A stretch of DNA of 64,000 nt from Chryseobacterium sp. GTDB lineage: Bacteria; Bacteroidota; Bacteroidia; Flavobacteriales; Weeksellaceae. This document shows, one piece after another, positions 1-7,518 of the stretch. Position 1 is the stretch's first letter. Each line of letters begins with the position of its first letter. Location: assembly GCF_008014695.1 (NCBI RefSeq), contig NZ_VOXE01000001.1, forward strand, positions 828,627 through 892,626. The letters are read 5' to 3'. The notes beneath the pieces were generated by a model. It searched no databases, was not told the origin of the DNA, and worked only from the letters and a program-made list of their open reading frames with translations. The translations under genes were made by a program, and so were the position numbers.

Positions 1-104
1 CAGGTGCAATTATTGGTGCTTTAGGATGGGGAGCCGCTTCAGGTGCTCAACGTGCAGCAGCGGCATCAGGTGCAGTAGCCGTAGCGTCTTGGATTTGGGA
101 TTAA
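1..104 (+). CDS. C-terminal end of a Gly/Ala-rich bacteriocin-like peptide (partial)
   Basis: The reading frame is open from the window start and ends at TAA 102-104; the start codon lies outside. The visible 33 residues are almost all Gly, Ala, Ser and hydrophobics, with GxxxG-type spacing in the first half and an aromatic end (WIWD). Class II bacteriocins and other small pore-forming peptides look like this, but so do Gly-zipper membrane proteins. The next gene starts 20 bp downstream and encodes a small two-helix membrane protein, the size and topology of many bacteriocin immunity proteins. Function is inference from composition; a leader with a double-glycine site would have to be sought upstream of the window. 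Confidence 0.45.
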   Translation, partial: GAIIGALGWGAASGAQRAAAASGAVAVASWIWD

Positions 105-123
105 AAATAAAAATTACATTATT

Positions 124-363
124 ATGGATAGGGAGAAGAAATACAAAAATTTGGAGCTTATATTAGGAGGTTTTTTTAACTTTATAGGAGCAGTTTTATT
201 GACACTACTTTTCTTAAGTTACTATCCGGATATTGCATTCATTGCTCCGCTTTTCTTTTTAAGTTCAATTGGTAAATTGAGGTTTCAGGATTTTAATTTT
301 AGAAATTTTAAAGAAGAGATCAATGATATTCGTAATTTAAAGAAAAATTCTGCAAAGGATTAA
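124..363 (+). CDS. small membrane protein, possible immunity protein
   Basis: This 79-residue protein has a charged N-terminus, two hydrophobic segments (about residues 12-32 and 36-48) and a strongly charged, Lys-rich C-terminus. It follows the Gly/Ala-rich peptide gene by only 20 bp on the same strand, so the two are probably co-transcribed, and a strong hairpin ends the unit just downstream. I do not recognise the family. Size, topology and position fit a bacteriocin immunity protein, but no motif proves it. Confidence 0.5.
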   Translation: MDREKKYKNLELILGGFFNFIGAVLLTLLFLSYYPDIAFIAPLFFLSSIGKLRFQDFNFRNFKEEINDIRNLKKNSAKD

Positions 364-380
364 TAAACTAACTATGCAAA

Positions 381-410
381 AATCCTCTTAAGGCTCAGCT
401 TAAGAGGATT
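381..410. terminator. bidirectional intrinsic terminator
   Basis: AATCCTCTTAAG at 381-392 pairs perfectly with CTTAAGAGGATT at 399-410 over 12 bp around a 6-nt loop. The hairpin lies between two convergent genes, with T-rich sequence after it on the plus strand and A-rich sequence before it (a T-run on the minus strand), so it can serve both. Confidence 0.8.
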
Positions 411-430
411 ATTCTTATTATTTCTAATTA

Positions 431-2128
431 TTACAGCAATAAAGTAAGCGGCTGCTCCAAGTATATTCTTAAAGTCTGCAGAAACTGCGCTCCGGTTGCA
501 CCGTCAACCACTCTGTGGTCGCACGCGAGGGAAAGTTTCATGGTATTTCCCACAACAATCTGCCCGTCTTTTACAATCGGTTTTTCGATAATCGCTCCGA
601 CGGATAAAATCGCTGAATTCGGCTGGTTGATGATGGAAGTGAACGTTTCGATCCCAAACATTCCCAGGTTGGAAACAGAGAACGTTGAACCTTCCATTTC
701 ATTGGCTTTCAAACCTTTTGATTTTGCCCTTCCTGCCATATCTTTTACCGAAGCAGAGATCTGGTTGTAATTCATCTGGTCTGCATTTTTCAGTACCGGA
801 ACCACGAGTCCGTCCGGAATTGCCACTGCAACACCAACGTTAATGTTCCCATGATGAACAATTTTATCTGCATGCCACGTGGAATTTACCTGTGGATGTT
901 TGCGTAAAGCCATTGCGGTAGCCTTGATCACCATATCGTTGAAGGAAATTTTGGTATCGGGCAAAGAATTGATTTCTTTTCTGGCTTCAATCGCTTTATC
1001 CATATTGATTTCAACGATGAGATAATAATGTGGTGCGGTGAATTTGCTTTCTGCAAGTCTTTTCGCGATGATATTTCTAACCTGCGAATTCGGTGTTTCA
1101 GAATCCTCTCCCTGAACAAAATTTATTGCCGGTTGAGTTTGCTTCGCTTCGGCTGCAACAGCAGGTTTTGAATCAGCTGCCGGAGCATTTTGAGCAGAAG
1201 GTGTGAAATTTTCCACATCTTTTTTTACGATTCTTCCGTTTTCGCCGGTTCCTTTCAGCGCCTGAACATCAATTCCTTTGTCTTCCGCCATTTTTCGGGC
1301 TAAAGGAGAGATGGCGACTCTTTCGCCTGATGAAGCTGCAGCGACTGGAGCTGATTCTTTCACTTCAGTTTGAGCAGCCGGTTTCGCTTTGCCTTCTGTT
1401 TCTGAAGTTTTGGTTTCTGCTTTTTTCGTGCCACCGGAAATAATTCCGGAAACATCAGTTCCTTCCGGTCCGATGATGGCTAAAACAGTATCTACCGGAC
1501 TTGCGCCGCCTTCGTCGGTGCCGATGTACAGCATCGTTCCGTTGAATTCAGATTCGAAATCCTGAACAGCTTTATCGGTCTCAATTTCTGCGAGAATATC
1601 ACCTTCTTTAACCGAATCTCCGACTTTTTTATGCCATTTCGCGACTTTTCCTTCCGTCATTGTGTCGGAAAGGCGGGGCATTGTAATGACTTCCACTCCC
1701 TCCGGAATATCCGCCGAAGTTTCTGCTGCGGATGCTGATCCTTCTTTTTCAACCGGCTTGTCGGTTTCTACAGCGGTAGCATTGTTTTCTGTTTTATTTT
1801 CTTCAGGAATTCCTTCACTTTTTGTTTCGGATGTCTCAACGGCTTTTTCAGTTTTCGAGTCTCCTCCTTTTAAAGAGGAAATATCTTCACCTTCTTCACC
1901 AATGATCGTCAGAACAGAATCTACAGGCGCAGAACTTCCTTCTTCAGTGCCGATATATAAAATTGTTCCGTTGTATTCCGATTCGAAATCCTGCACGGCT
2001 TTATCGGTCTCAATTTCTGCTAAAATTTCACCTTCCTTAACGGCATCGCCTACTTTTTTGTGCCATTTCGCCACTTTCCCGTCCGTCATGGTATCGGAAA
2101 GTCGGGGCATTGTAATCACTTCTGCCAT
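431..2128 (-). CDS. pyruvate dehydrogenase E2, dihydrolipoyllysine acetyltransferase
   Basis: E2 transfers the acetyl group from lipoamide to CoA and forms the core of the pyruvate dehydrogenase complex. The 565-residue protein has two N-terminal lipoyl domains (about 2-77 and 147-222), each with the ETDKA lipoylation motif. Ala/Pro/Glu-rich linkers follow, then a peripheral-subunit-binding domain (near 275-310, SPLARKMAEDKGID), then the catalytic acetyltransferase domain with the active-site HRVVDG motif near the C-terminus. The two lipoyl domains are near duplicates. It lies 94 bp downstream of the E1-alpha gene on the same strand, consistent with an operon. No E1-beta gene is adjacent. Gene symbols pdhC or aceF are both used for this protein. 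Confidence 0.95.
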   Translation of the reverse strand: MAEVITMPRLSDTMTDGKVAKWHKKVGDAVKEGEILAEIETDKAVQDFESEYNGTILYIGTEEGSSAPVDSVLTIIGEEGEDISSLKGGDSKTEKAVETSETKSEGIPEENKTENNATAVETDKPVEKEGSASAAETSADIPEGVEVITMPRLSDTMTEGKVAKWHKKVGDSVKEGDILAEIETDKAVQDFESEFNGTMLYIGTDEGGASPVDTVLAIIGPEGTDVSGIISGGTKKAETKTSETEGKAKPAAQTEVKESAPVAAASSGERVAISPLARKMAEDKGIDVQALKGTGENGRIVKKDVENFTPSAQNAPAADSKPAVAAEAKQTQPAINFVQGEDSETPNSQVRNIIAKRLAESKFTAPHYYLIVEINMDKAIEARKEINSLPDTKISFNDMVIKATAMALRKHPQVNSTWHADKIVHHGNINVGVAVAIPDGLVVPVLKNADQMNYNQISASVKDMAGRAKSKGLKANEMEGSTFSVSNLGMFGIETFTSIINQPNSAILSVGAIIEKPIVKDGQIVVGNTMKLSLACDHRVVDGATGAQFLQTLRIYLEQPLTLLL

Positions 2129-2136
2129 AATCTCTT

Positions 2137-2170
2137 ATTTGATAATGAGTTGATTTGATAATTTGATAAT
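2137..2170. repeat. three copies of ATTTGATAAT
   Basis: ATTTGATAAT occurs at 2137-2146, 2153-2162 and 2161-2170, the last two overlapping, in the spacer between the E1-alpha and E2 genes. It looks like a short slippage-type intergenic repeat. Function unknown. Confidence 0.6.
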
Positions 2171-2222
2171 GAAAATGACTACAGTGATTTATTTAATCAT
2201 TATAGTCTAAACTGCTCATTAT

Positions 2223-3227
2223 TTAATTGTTTTCCAGTTTGTTCAGGAACGGATAGTCTTCCTGTGCATACACATATTCATAGATTTTATCCGGATCAGG
2301 ATAAGGTGACTGTTCCATAAACTCCACACATTCCTCAACAAAACCGCGGGATTTTTCGTCCATTGCAGTCAGTTCTTCTTCCGTAGCCCATGAATTCTGT
2401 AAAATTTTATGCTTAACAATTTCGATTGGGTCATCTTTTTTGTGTTCCGCCACTTCATCTTTGGATCTGTACGGTTCAGCATCGGACATTGAGTGCCCTC
2501 TGAAACGGTAAGTTCTCGCTTCGATGAAAGTAGGTCCGTCTCCTCTTCTTGCTCTTTCGATGGCTTCATAAGCCGCTTCCGCCACTTTTTCGGGATCCAT
2601 TGCGTCAACAGCAAGACAGGGCATTTCGTAACCCAGTCCCAACTTGTAAATATCTTCGTGATTGGCTGTTCTTTTTACGGAAGTCCCCATTGCGTACTGA
2701 TTGTTTTCCACTACGAACACTACAGGAAGTTTCCAGTTCATCGCCATGTTGAATGTTTCATGAAGAGATCCCTGTCTCGCCGCACCATCACCGAAAAAGC
2801 AGATGTTCACCGCTTTTCTGTCATAATATTTATCGGCAAAAGCGATTCCTGCACCTAAGGGAATCTGGCCGCCTACGATTCCGTGACCGCCATAAAATCT
2901 TTTTTCTTTGCTGAAAATATGCATAGAACCGCCCATCCCACCGGAAGTTCCGGTAGCTTTTCCACAAAGCTCAGCCATGATCCTCTTCGGATCAACGCCC
3001 ATTGCCATCGGATGGATGTGGCATCTGTAAGCCGTAATCATGCTGTCTTTGGTCAGGTCCATGGCGTGAGTAAAACCGGCAGGAATAGCTTCCTGACCGT
3101 TATATAGGTGTAAAAATCCTCTGATTTTCTGTTTGAGGTACAGAGAACGGCATTTGTCCTCGAACCTTCTCCACATCGTCATCTCTTCATACCATTTCAG
3201 GTAGACTTCTTTTGAAAATTCTTTCAT
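2223..3227 (-). CDS. pdhA: pyruvate dehydrogenase E1 component, alpha subunit
   Basis: The E1-alpha subunit binds thiamine diphosphate and, with E1-beta, decarboxylates pyruvate and acetylates the E2 lipoyl group. The 334-residue length is normal. The GGMGGSMH segment, the HGIVGGQIPLGAG segment and the TPP-binding GDG...N motif (CFFGDGAARQG, then ENNQYAMGT) are all present, as is the regulatory-loop-like region YRFRGHSMSDAEPYR. It is the first gene of a two-gene minus-strand unit with the E2 gene. The E1-beta gene is not in the window next to it, so the complex must be completed from elsewhere. Confidence 0.95.
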   Translation of the reverse strand: MKEFSKEVYLKWYEEMTMWRRFEDKCRSLYLKQKIRGFLHLYNGQEAIPAGFTHAMDLTKDSMITAYRCHIHPMAMGVDPKRIMAELCGKATGTSGGMGGSMHIFSKEKRFYGGHGIVGGQIPLGAGIAFADKYYDRKAVNICFFGDGAARQGSLHETFNMAMNWKLPVVFVVENNQYAMGTSVKRTANHEDIYKLGLGYEMPCLAVDAMDPEKVAEAAYEAIERARRGDGPTFIEARTYRFRGHSMSDAEPYRSKDEVAEHKKDDPIEIVKHKILQNSWATEEELTAMDEKSRGFVEECVEFMEQSPYPDPDKIYEYVYAQEDYPFLNKLENN

Positions 3228-3246
3228 GTTAAATTGAACTATTCAG

Positions 3247-3254
3247 CAAAAATA
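3247..3254 (-). promoter_or_regulatory. -7 promoter element for pdhA
   Basis: On the minus strand this reads TATTTTTG, a match to the Bacteroidota -7 consensus TAnnTTTG, 20 bp from the pdhA start codon. No clear -33 TTTG is seen at the expected distance. Confidence 0.45.
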
Positions 3255-3318
3255 ATAAAAACTTTGTCTATCTGGCTGCTTGTAACGAGAAATTAAACTT
3301 TTAAAAAGTAAAAAAACC

Positions 3319-3326
3319 TATTTTTG
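3319..3326 (+). promoter_or_regulatory. -7 promoter element for the PAP2-like gene
   Basis: TATTTTTG matches TAnnTTTG and sits 17 bp before the ATG at 3344. It and the minus-strand element at 3247 would form a divergent promoter region. The -33 element is not obvious. Confidence 0.45.
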
Positions 3327-3343
3327 GGACATTAATTCGGATT

Positions 3344-3946
3344 ATGTTTAAAACCACCGCTCCTGTTGTTACCGGAATTTCAAAATTCATTTCTAATTTT
3401 TTCAATCCGCTTACCTCGCTGCTGATTTACTTTCTGTATTTCAGTACCGAAAATTATTCGCTCAGTGAAGCTTCGGGACGGTTTCTACCTATTTTACTTC
3501 TTACCGTGAGTCCTATTTCTTTCTGGATTTTCTGGAACGTGAAAAAAGGCCATTATTCAAACATGGATGTATCGAACCGGAATCAGCGGAAAAGCCTGTA
3601 TTTTTTTATTGCCGGAGCGATGATCGCTTACCTTCTTTTTGATTATTTCAAAAATGAAACGCTTGATATCGTCATGTTTTTTCTGCTGATTCTACTACTC
3701 ATCCTTCAGTTGAGCAATTATTTCATCAAAAGTTCCATGCATACTGCTTTCAATGTTTTTGTAGCCGCACTGTTTTTCTCTGAAAATACGATGTTTGGAA
3801 TTATTTGGCTCGGCATTGCAGTTTTGGTTGGAATCACGAGGATTATTCTGAAAAGACACACTCCACGGGAAGTGCTCACCGGTTTTGCGATCGCGGGACT
3901 GGTTTCTTTTGCTTATCTTTATGCCTATATTCAGGTTCAACATTGA
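3344..3946 (+). CDS. PAP2-superfamily-like membrane phosphatase
   Basis: This 200-residue protein has about six hydrophobic segments. Degenerate versions of the PAP2 phosphatase motifs are visible late in the chain: SSMH (residues about 128-131) in place of PSGH, and R-x5-H-x3-E (RIILKRHTPRE) in place of SRx5Hx3D. The catalytic histidines are kept. Such proteins dephosphorylate lipid phosphates such as undecaprenyl pyrophosphate or phosphatidic acid at the membrane. The substrate cannot be told from sequence, and the weak motifs leave some doubt about activity. The next gene starts 43 bp downstream on the same strand. Confidence 0.7.
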   Translation: MFKTTAPVVTGISKFISNFFNPLTSLLIYFLYFSTENYSLSEASGRFLPILLLTVSPISFWIFWNVKKGHYSNMDVSNRNQRKSLYFFIAGAMIAYLLFDYFKNETLDIVMFFLLILLLILQLSNYFIKSSMHTAFNVFVAALFFSENTMFGIIWLGIAVLVGITRIILKRHTPREVLTGFAIAGLVSFAYLYAYIQVQH

Positions 3947-3989
3947 TACTCCCGTGAACCTAATTTTTAAAAGAAAAACATAAAAACAG

Positions 3990-4463
3990 ATGAAAATAAA
4001 GTCCCTGACTCCTGCCGAAGAAGTCCTGATGAACATTTTGTGGAAACTGAATTCCGCTTATATGCGGGAGGTTATGGAACAGTATCCTGAACCGAAACCC
4101 CATCAGAATACCGTTTCAACTTTTATGAAAATTCTGGTGGAAAAAGACTTCCTGACGACCGAAAAAGAAGGCAGGATTTTCAGATATACCGTAGCGGTAC
4201 CGCTGGAAGATTATAAAAGATTTCAGCTTAAAATATTTTTAAGTACCTACTTTCAGAACTCAGGAATTGAACTCGTAAAAACCCTTCTTGATCAAAAACT
4301 CCTGGAACCTACAGAACTTGAACCTTTCATGACCTTCAGAAATAAACCTTCAGTTTCGGCCACTAAAAAAGAAACTGCCATGAGTGATTTTATTGAAGAA
4401 ATAACCTCGGACAAAAAACCGAAGAAAAAAGCAAAAAAGAAAGATAAAAAGAAGAAGAAATAA
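3990..4463 (+). CDS. BlaI/MecI/CopY-family transcriptional repressor
   Basis: The N-terminal about 80 residues form the winged-helix domain of penicillinase-type repressors: LTPAEEVLMNILWKLNSAYMREV, then HQNTVSTFMKILVEKDFL, then GRIFRYTVAV. The middle part would be the dimerisation region. The last about 20 residues are almost pure lysine, an unusual basic tail that might add non-specific DNA or membrane contact. BlaI repressors are normally paired with an M56-family BlaR1 protease that cleaves them. Here the neighbour is instead a DUF4153 membrane protein beginning 12 bp downstream, so the usual signalling partner is missing from the locus. Confidence 0.85.
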   Translation: MKIKSLTPAEEVLMNILWKLNSAYMREVMEQYPEPKPHQNTVSTFMKILVEKDFLTTEKEGRIFRYTVAVPLEDYKRFQLKIFLSTYFQNSGIELVKTLLDQKLLEPTELEPFMTFRNKPSVSATKKETAMSDFIEEITSDKKPKKKAKKKDKKKKK

Positions 4464-4475
4464 AACCTCCAGATC

Positions 4476-6263
4476 ATGCGCCAAAAAATCACGGAAATTT
4501 TCGGAAAAACAGGAACCGTACTCTCCGGTTACCCAATGGTTCTGCTGATGGCTTTTCTTGGCGCCGTTTCGCTGATGTGTTTCGCACACGGAAACTACAG
4601 TGCAAACGGAAATTATTTTGTTTTTATTCGGTTCTCACTAGTGGCCTCTTTAGGAATTTCTTTGATGTTCGCTCTTAAAATACTTTCCCAAAGGATTGGA
4701 AGAGGTCTTCTGCTCGAAACTGCCGGTGTTGCTTTTCTCATTTTCTTCTATTTTTTACTTCCGGATAAAGAAAAATATTTTGGTGAGCGTTATGCATTTT
4801 TGATCATTCCTACCTTTATCCTGTCACATCTTCTCGTTTCGTTCATTGCATTTATGGACGGTAAAAAAGAACTGAATTTCTGGCAGTACAATAAGAATCT
4901 TTTCATCAATATCTTTCTGACTGCAGTTTTCACGGGTGTTTTAACCGGCGGAGTTGAACTGGCGATTTTAGCGGTAGACAAGCTTTTCGACTTTAACTTC
5001 AATGACCGGTATTATACGGAAACATTTTATCTCCTCGCCATTTTCGGGAGCTGTTTTATCTTTTTGTTGTTTAATGAAAAAGGTTTGAAACATCTTGAAA
5101 AAGACGGGAATTATCCATTAATTCTGAAGTTTTTCACCCAGTACATCCTGATTCCGCTGCTGCTGATTTATTTGGTGATCCTCTACTTCTATTCCGCGAA
5201 AATCCTCATCAACTGGGAGCTTCCGCGCGGCTGGGTGTCATATCTCATTCTGGCGTATTCGTTGGTGGGAATTTTCGCTTTACTGTTGGTTTATCCTCTA
5301 AAGAAAGACTCGACCAAATCATGGGTAAAAATCTTTTCGAAAATCTTTTATTTCACACTGCTGCCACTCATTATACTGCTTTTTACCGCGATCTTCACGA
5401 GGATTTTAGAATACGGTTATACCGAGGCGAGGTACTTTGTGCTTTTGCTGGCTTTATGGCTCACTTCCGTGGTTTTGTATTTTATTTTTGTTAAAAATTC
5501 CACCATCAAATATGTGCCGGTAAGCCTGTTTGTTTTTGGGCTGTTTGCGCTGATATTTCCTTTTCTGAACGCTTTTTCGGTTGCAAAAAGAAGTCAGAGC
5601 GCGGAATTACAAAGCATCCTAATCAGTAATAATTTACTGAAGAATGGTAAAATTGATTTCAGTAAAAAAGTTTCCGATACGGTCGCTGCCGAAGTTTCGG
5701 ACAAGTTCAGATTCCTTGCAGAACGCCAGGAAAAAGAGGTGTTAATGAATTTTCTGGCTACGTCTGACAAAAAAGTAATTGCTGAAAGTTTAAATGATAT
5801 GAATTCCTCTGGAGTTCAAAACCAGGTGAGGAACCGCTTTAAAAATGTTCAGGAGACGAAGAAATTGACTTCCCGTCATGTTGAACTGGTGCCTGCAAAC
5901 AAATTTCAGGATGTTTCCGGGTACGACTATGTAAGTACAATCGACAGTTTTTATGACAAAGGTGTTACGATTCATAACGATGTATTCAGAATAATACATA
6001 CAAATGGTGTTGAAAAACCGCATTTTGAGATTACGCTGAACGGTAAAGAAAAATTGGATGTCTCTGAGTTCATCAGGCAAACAGCCGATAAGAACAAGAA
6101 TAAAACAGGCAGGTTTGAAGTCCCGGAAATTTCAACAGAAGGGGAACTGGGAGACTACCAGATAAAAATAATTTTTGAAAATCTTACAATTGAAGGAATG
6201 AATGGCCAGAGGATTTACTTCAACGCCGGTTATGTACTCTTTAGAAAAAACGGCAAAAAATAA
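4476..6263 (+). CDS. DUF4153-type multi-pass membrane protein
   Basis: The first about 370 of 595 residues form some ten to twelve hydrophobic segments and resemble the DUF4153 family (RYYTETFYLLAIFGSCFIFLLF and ILIPLLLIYLVILYFYSAKILINWELPRGWVSYLILAYS are typical). The last about 220 residues are hydrophilic, probably an extracytoplasmic or cytosolic domain. Function of the family is unknown. The gene starts 12 bp after the BlaI-type repressor and is likely its co-transcribed partner, hence a candidate for a sensor or a target. A hairpin terminator follows immediately. Confidence 0.75.
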   Translation: MRQKITEIFGKTGTVLSGYPMVLLMAFLGAVSLMCFAHGNYSANGNYFVFIRFSLVASLGISLMFALKILSQRIGRGLLLETAGVAFLIFFYFLLPDKEKYFGERYAFLIIPTFILSHLLVSFIAFMDGKKELNFWQYNKNLFINIFLTAVFTGVLTGGVELAILAVDKLFDFNFNDRYYTETFYLLAIFGSCFIFLLFNEKGLKHLEKDGNYPLILKFFTQYILIPLLLIYLVILYFYSAKILINWELPRGWVSYLILAYSLVGIFALLLVYPLKKDSTKSWVKIFSKIFYFTLLPLIILLFTAIFTRILEYGYTEARYFVLLLALWLTSVVLYFIFVKNSTIKYVPVSLFVFGLFALIFPFLNAFSVAKRSQSAELQSILISNNLLKNGKIDFSKKVSDTVAAEVSDKFRFLAERQEKEVLMNFLATSDKKVIAESLNDMNSSGVQNQVRNRFKNVQETKKLTSRHVELVPANKFQDVSGYDYVSTIDSFYDKGVTIHNDVFRIIHTNGVEKPHFEITLNGKEKLDVSEFIRQTADKNKNKTGRFEVPEISTEGELGDYQIKIIFENLTIEGMNGQRIYFNAGYVLFRKNGKK

Positions 6264-6273
6264 GACATAAAAA

Positions 6274-6303
6274 AAGCGGCTTAAAAGCCGCTTGATTATT
6301 TTT
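6274..6303. terminator. bidirectional intrinsic terminator
   Basis: AAGCGGC at 6274-6280 pairs with GCCGCTT at 6287-6293. A T-rich tail follows on the plus strand and an A-run precedes it, so it can end both the DUF4153 gene and the convergent RRM gene. Confidence 0.8.
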
Positions 6304-6315
6304 GCAGATAAAATC

Positions 6316-6672
6316 TTACCAGTTTGAACCGCCACGACTTTCTCCACCGTAACCGCCACCTCCACGGTTGCCGCCACCATAACCTCCGCCTCCGCCTCGG
6401 TTGTTGTCGAAACTTCTTCTTGGTTTGTCTTCTCTTGGTTTAGCTTCCGAAATGTTAAGTTCTTTACCGTCCAATTCTTTTCCGTTTAAAGCTTCAATGG
6501 CGTTTTTGCCATCTTCGTCGCTCATTTCTACGAAACCGAATCCTCTAGATCTACCGGTTTCTCTGTCTGTGATAATTTTAGCAGAAGTAACTTCGCCAAA
6601 TTCTGAAAATAAATCTTGCAACGACTCTTCTTTGGTTGCGTAATTAATGTTTGAAACAAAAATGTTCATCAT
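6316..6672 (-). CDS. RNA-recognition-motif (RRM) protein with Gly-rich tail
   Basis: A single RRM fills residues 1-80, with RNP2 near the start (IFVSNI) and RNP1 as RGFGFVEM. The remaining about 35 residues are Gly/Arg/Tyr-rich (GGGGYGGGNRGG-type), like cyanobacterial and Bacteroidota cold-inducible Rbp proteins. Such proteins bind single-stranded RNA and are thought to act as RNA chaperones. It stands alone, with a convergent neighbour and a 329-bp upstream region that may carry a long 5' leader. Confidence 0.92.
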   Translation of the reverse strand: MMNIFVSNINYATKEESLQDLFSEFGEVTSAKIITDRETGRSRGFGFVEMSDEDGKNAIEALNGKELDGKELNISEAKPREDKPRRSFDNNRGGGGGYGGGNRGGGGYGGESRGGSNW

Positions 6673-7001
6673 AAAAAAAATTAAAAAATTAATACTTGAT
6701 TGTCAATTATAAAGGAAACTCAACAATGGATGAACATCAATTGATTTCGGATATAAAAACGGGTGCAAGATACAACTATAATTGAAATATGCAACCTTTT
6801 TTGTATATTTTTCTAACTTCCTTACTCTCACGGCCTCCGGAAGTTAAATTTACTTGATTCGGGAGCTTAAATGTTTAGATTTAGCAATAAATTTACGAAT
6901 GGAAATTAAAAAAATTATTTTAAATCCTGAGCATAGATTAACAGACAGTCACTTTTCCAAATGCCTCTTTAATGCTGGTACACCAAGCCGAATATTCAAA
7001 A
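6673..7001. other. 329-bp intergenic region, no gene seen
   Basis: AT-rich sequence upstream of the RRM gene. There is no convincing reading frame and no clean TAnnTTTG match; the closest minus-strand motifs at 6704-6711 and 6773-6780 each have one mismatch. It is probably promoter and 5' leader of the RRM gene. Confidence 0.5.
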
Positions 7002-7262
7002 CTACTTAATTGCAATCTTTCCGTTAAATGGGAATTGGGCAAAATAAATAATTAAATTGTCTTTTATCGTCTCGAAACCTTCTGACATAAACACATAGAT
7101 CTCTCCCTGAAGTTTATACAAACATATTTTCGAGGCACGACCAACCCGGGCATTGCCGGTACTGATGGTGAGACAGTAGTTATTTCTGGCTGCATCATAT
7201 TCCCAGTCGTTCTCTGAAAATACAAATGAAACCTTTTTACGGGTAAACAAATTTAAAAGCAT
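7002..7262 (-). CDS. small protein of unknown function (86 residues)
   Basis: I chose the ATG at 7262 (MLLNLFTRKK). A longer version starting at TTG 7286 would begin inside a good -7 promoter box (TACTTTTG on the minus strand, 7284-7291), so that start is unlikely. The protein is mixed alpha/beta, with no signal peptide or membrane segment, and contains YNYCLTIS-like beta stretches and a conserved-looking VGRASKICLYKLQGEIYVF segment. I do not recognise a family. It stands alone between the RRM gene and the tamL gene. Confidence 0.6.
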   Translation of the reverse strand: MLLNLFTRKKVSFVFSENDWEYDAARNNYCLTISTGNARVGRASKICLYKLQGEIYVFMSEGFETIKDNLIIYFAQFPFNGKIAIK

Positions 7263-7283
7263 GGTTTTTTTATAATTTTCATA

Positions 7284-7291
7284 CAAAAGTA
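7284..7291 (-). promoter_or_regulatory. -7 promoter element for the 86-residue protein gene
   Basis: TACTTTTG on the minus strand matches TAnnTTTG and lies 21 bp upstream of the ATG at 7262. No -33 element is visible. Confidence 0.4.
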
Positions 7292-7518
7292 CAAATTTTA
7301 TAAAAGAACCGTAATAAAATGTAATATTTATTTAAAATAAAATTACAGGGAAATTTATCAGTTTATTTTTTCACATTATCCGTCAGTACAAAAATCTGAT
7401 TTTTATGTAAGGGCTCTGCTCTTTTCAATTTGTTGAGAAGACCATTGTGCCTAAAAGACTTTATTAAATTTCAAATGGAGCTTCCATAAGGCATATTTAA
7501 TCTAAAAAACATATAAAA

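Noticed and set aside
1662-2153. 163-codon frame opposite the E2 gene
   Set aside because: It is antisense to the lipoyl-domain region and is Ser/Val-rich from the complement of Glu/Lys codons; a shadow frame.
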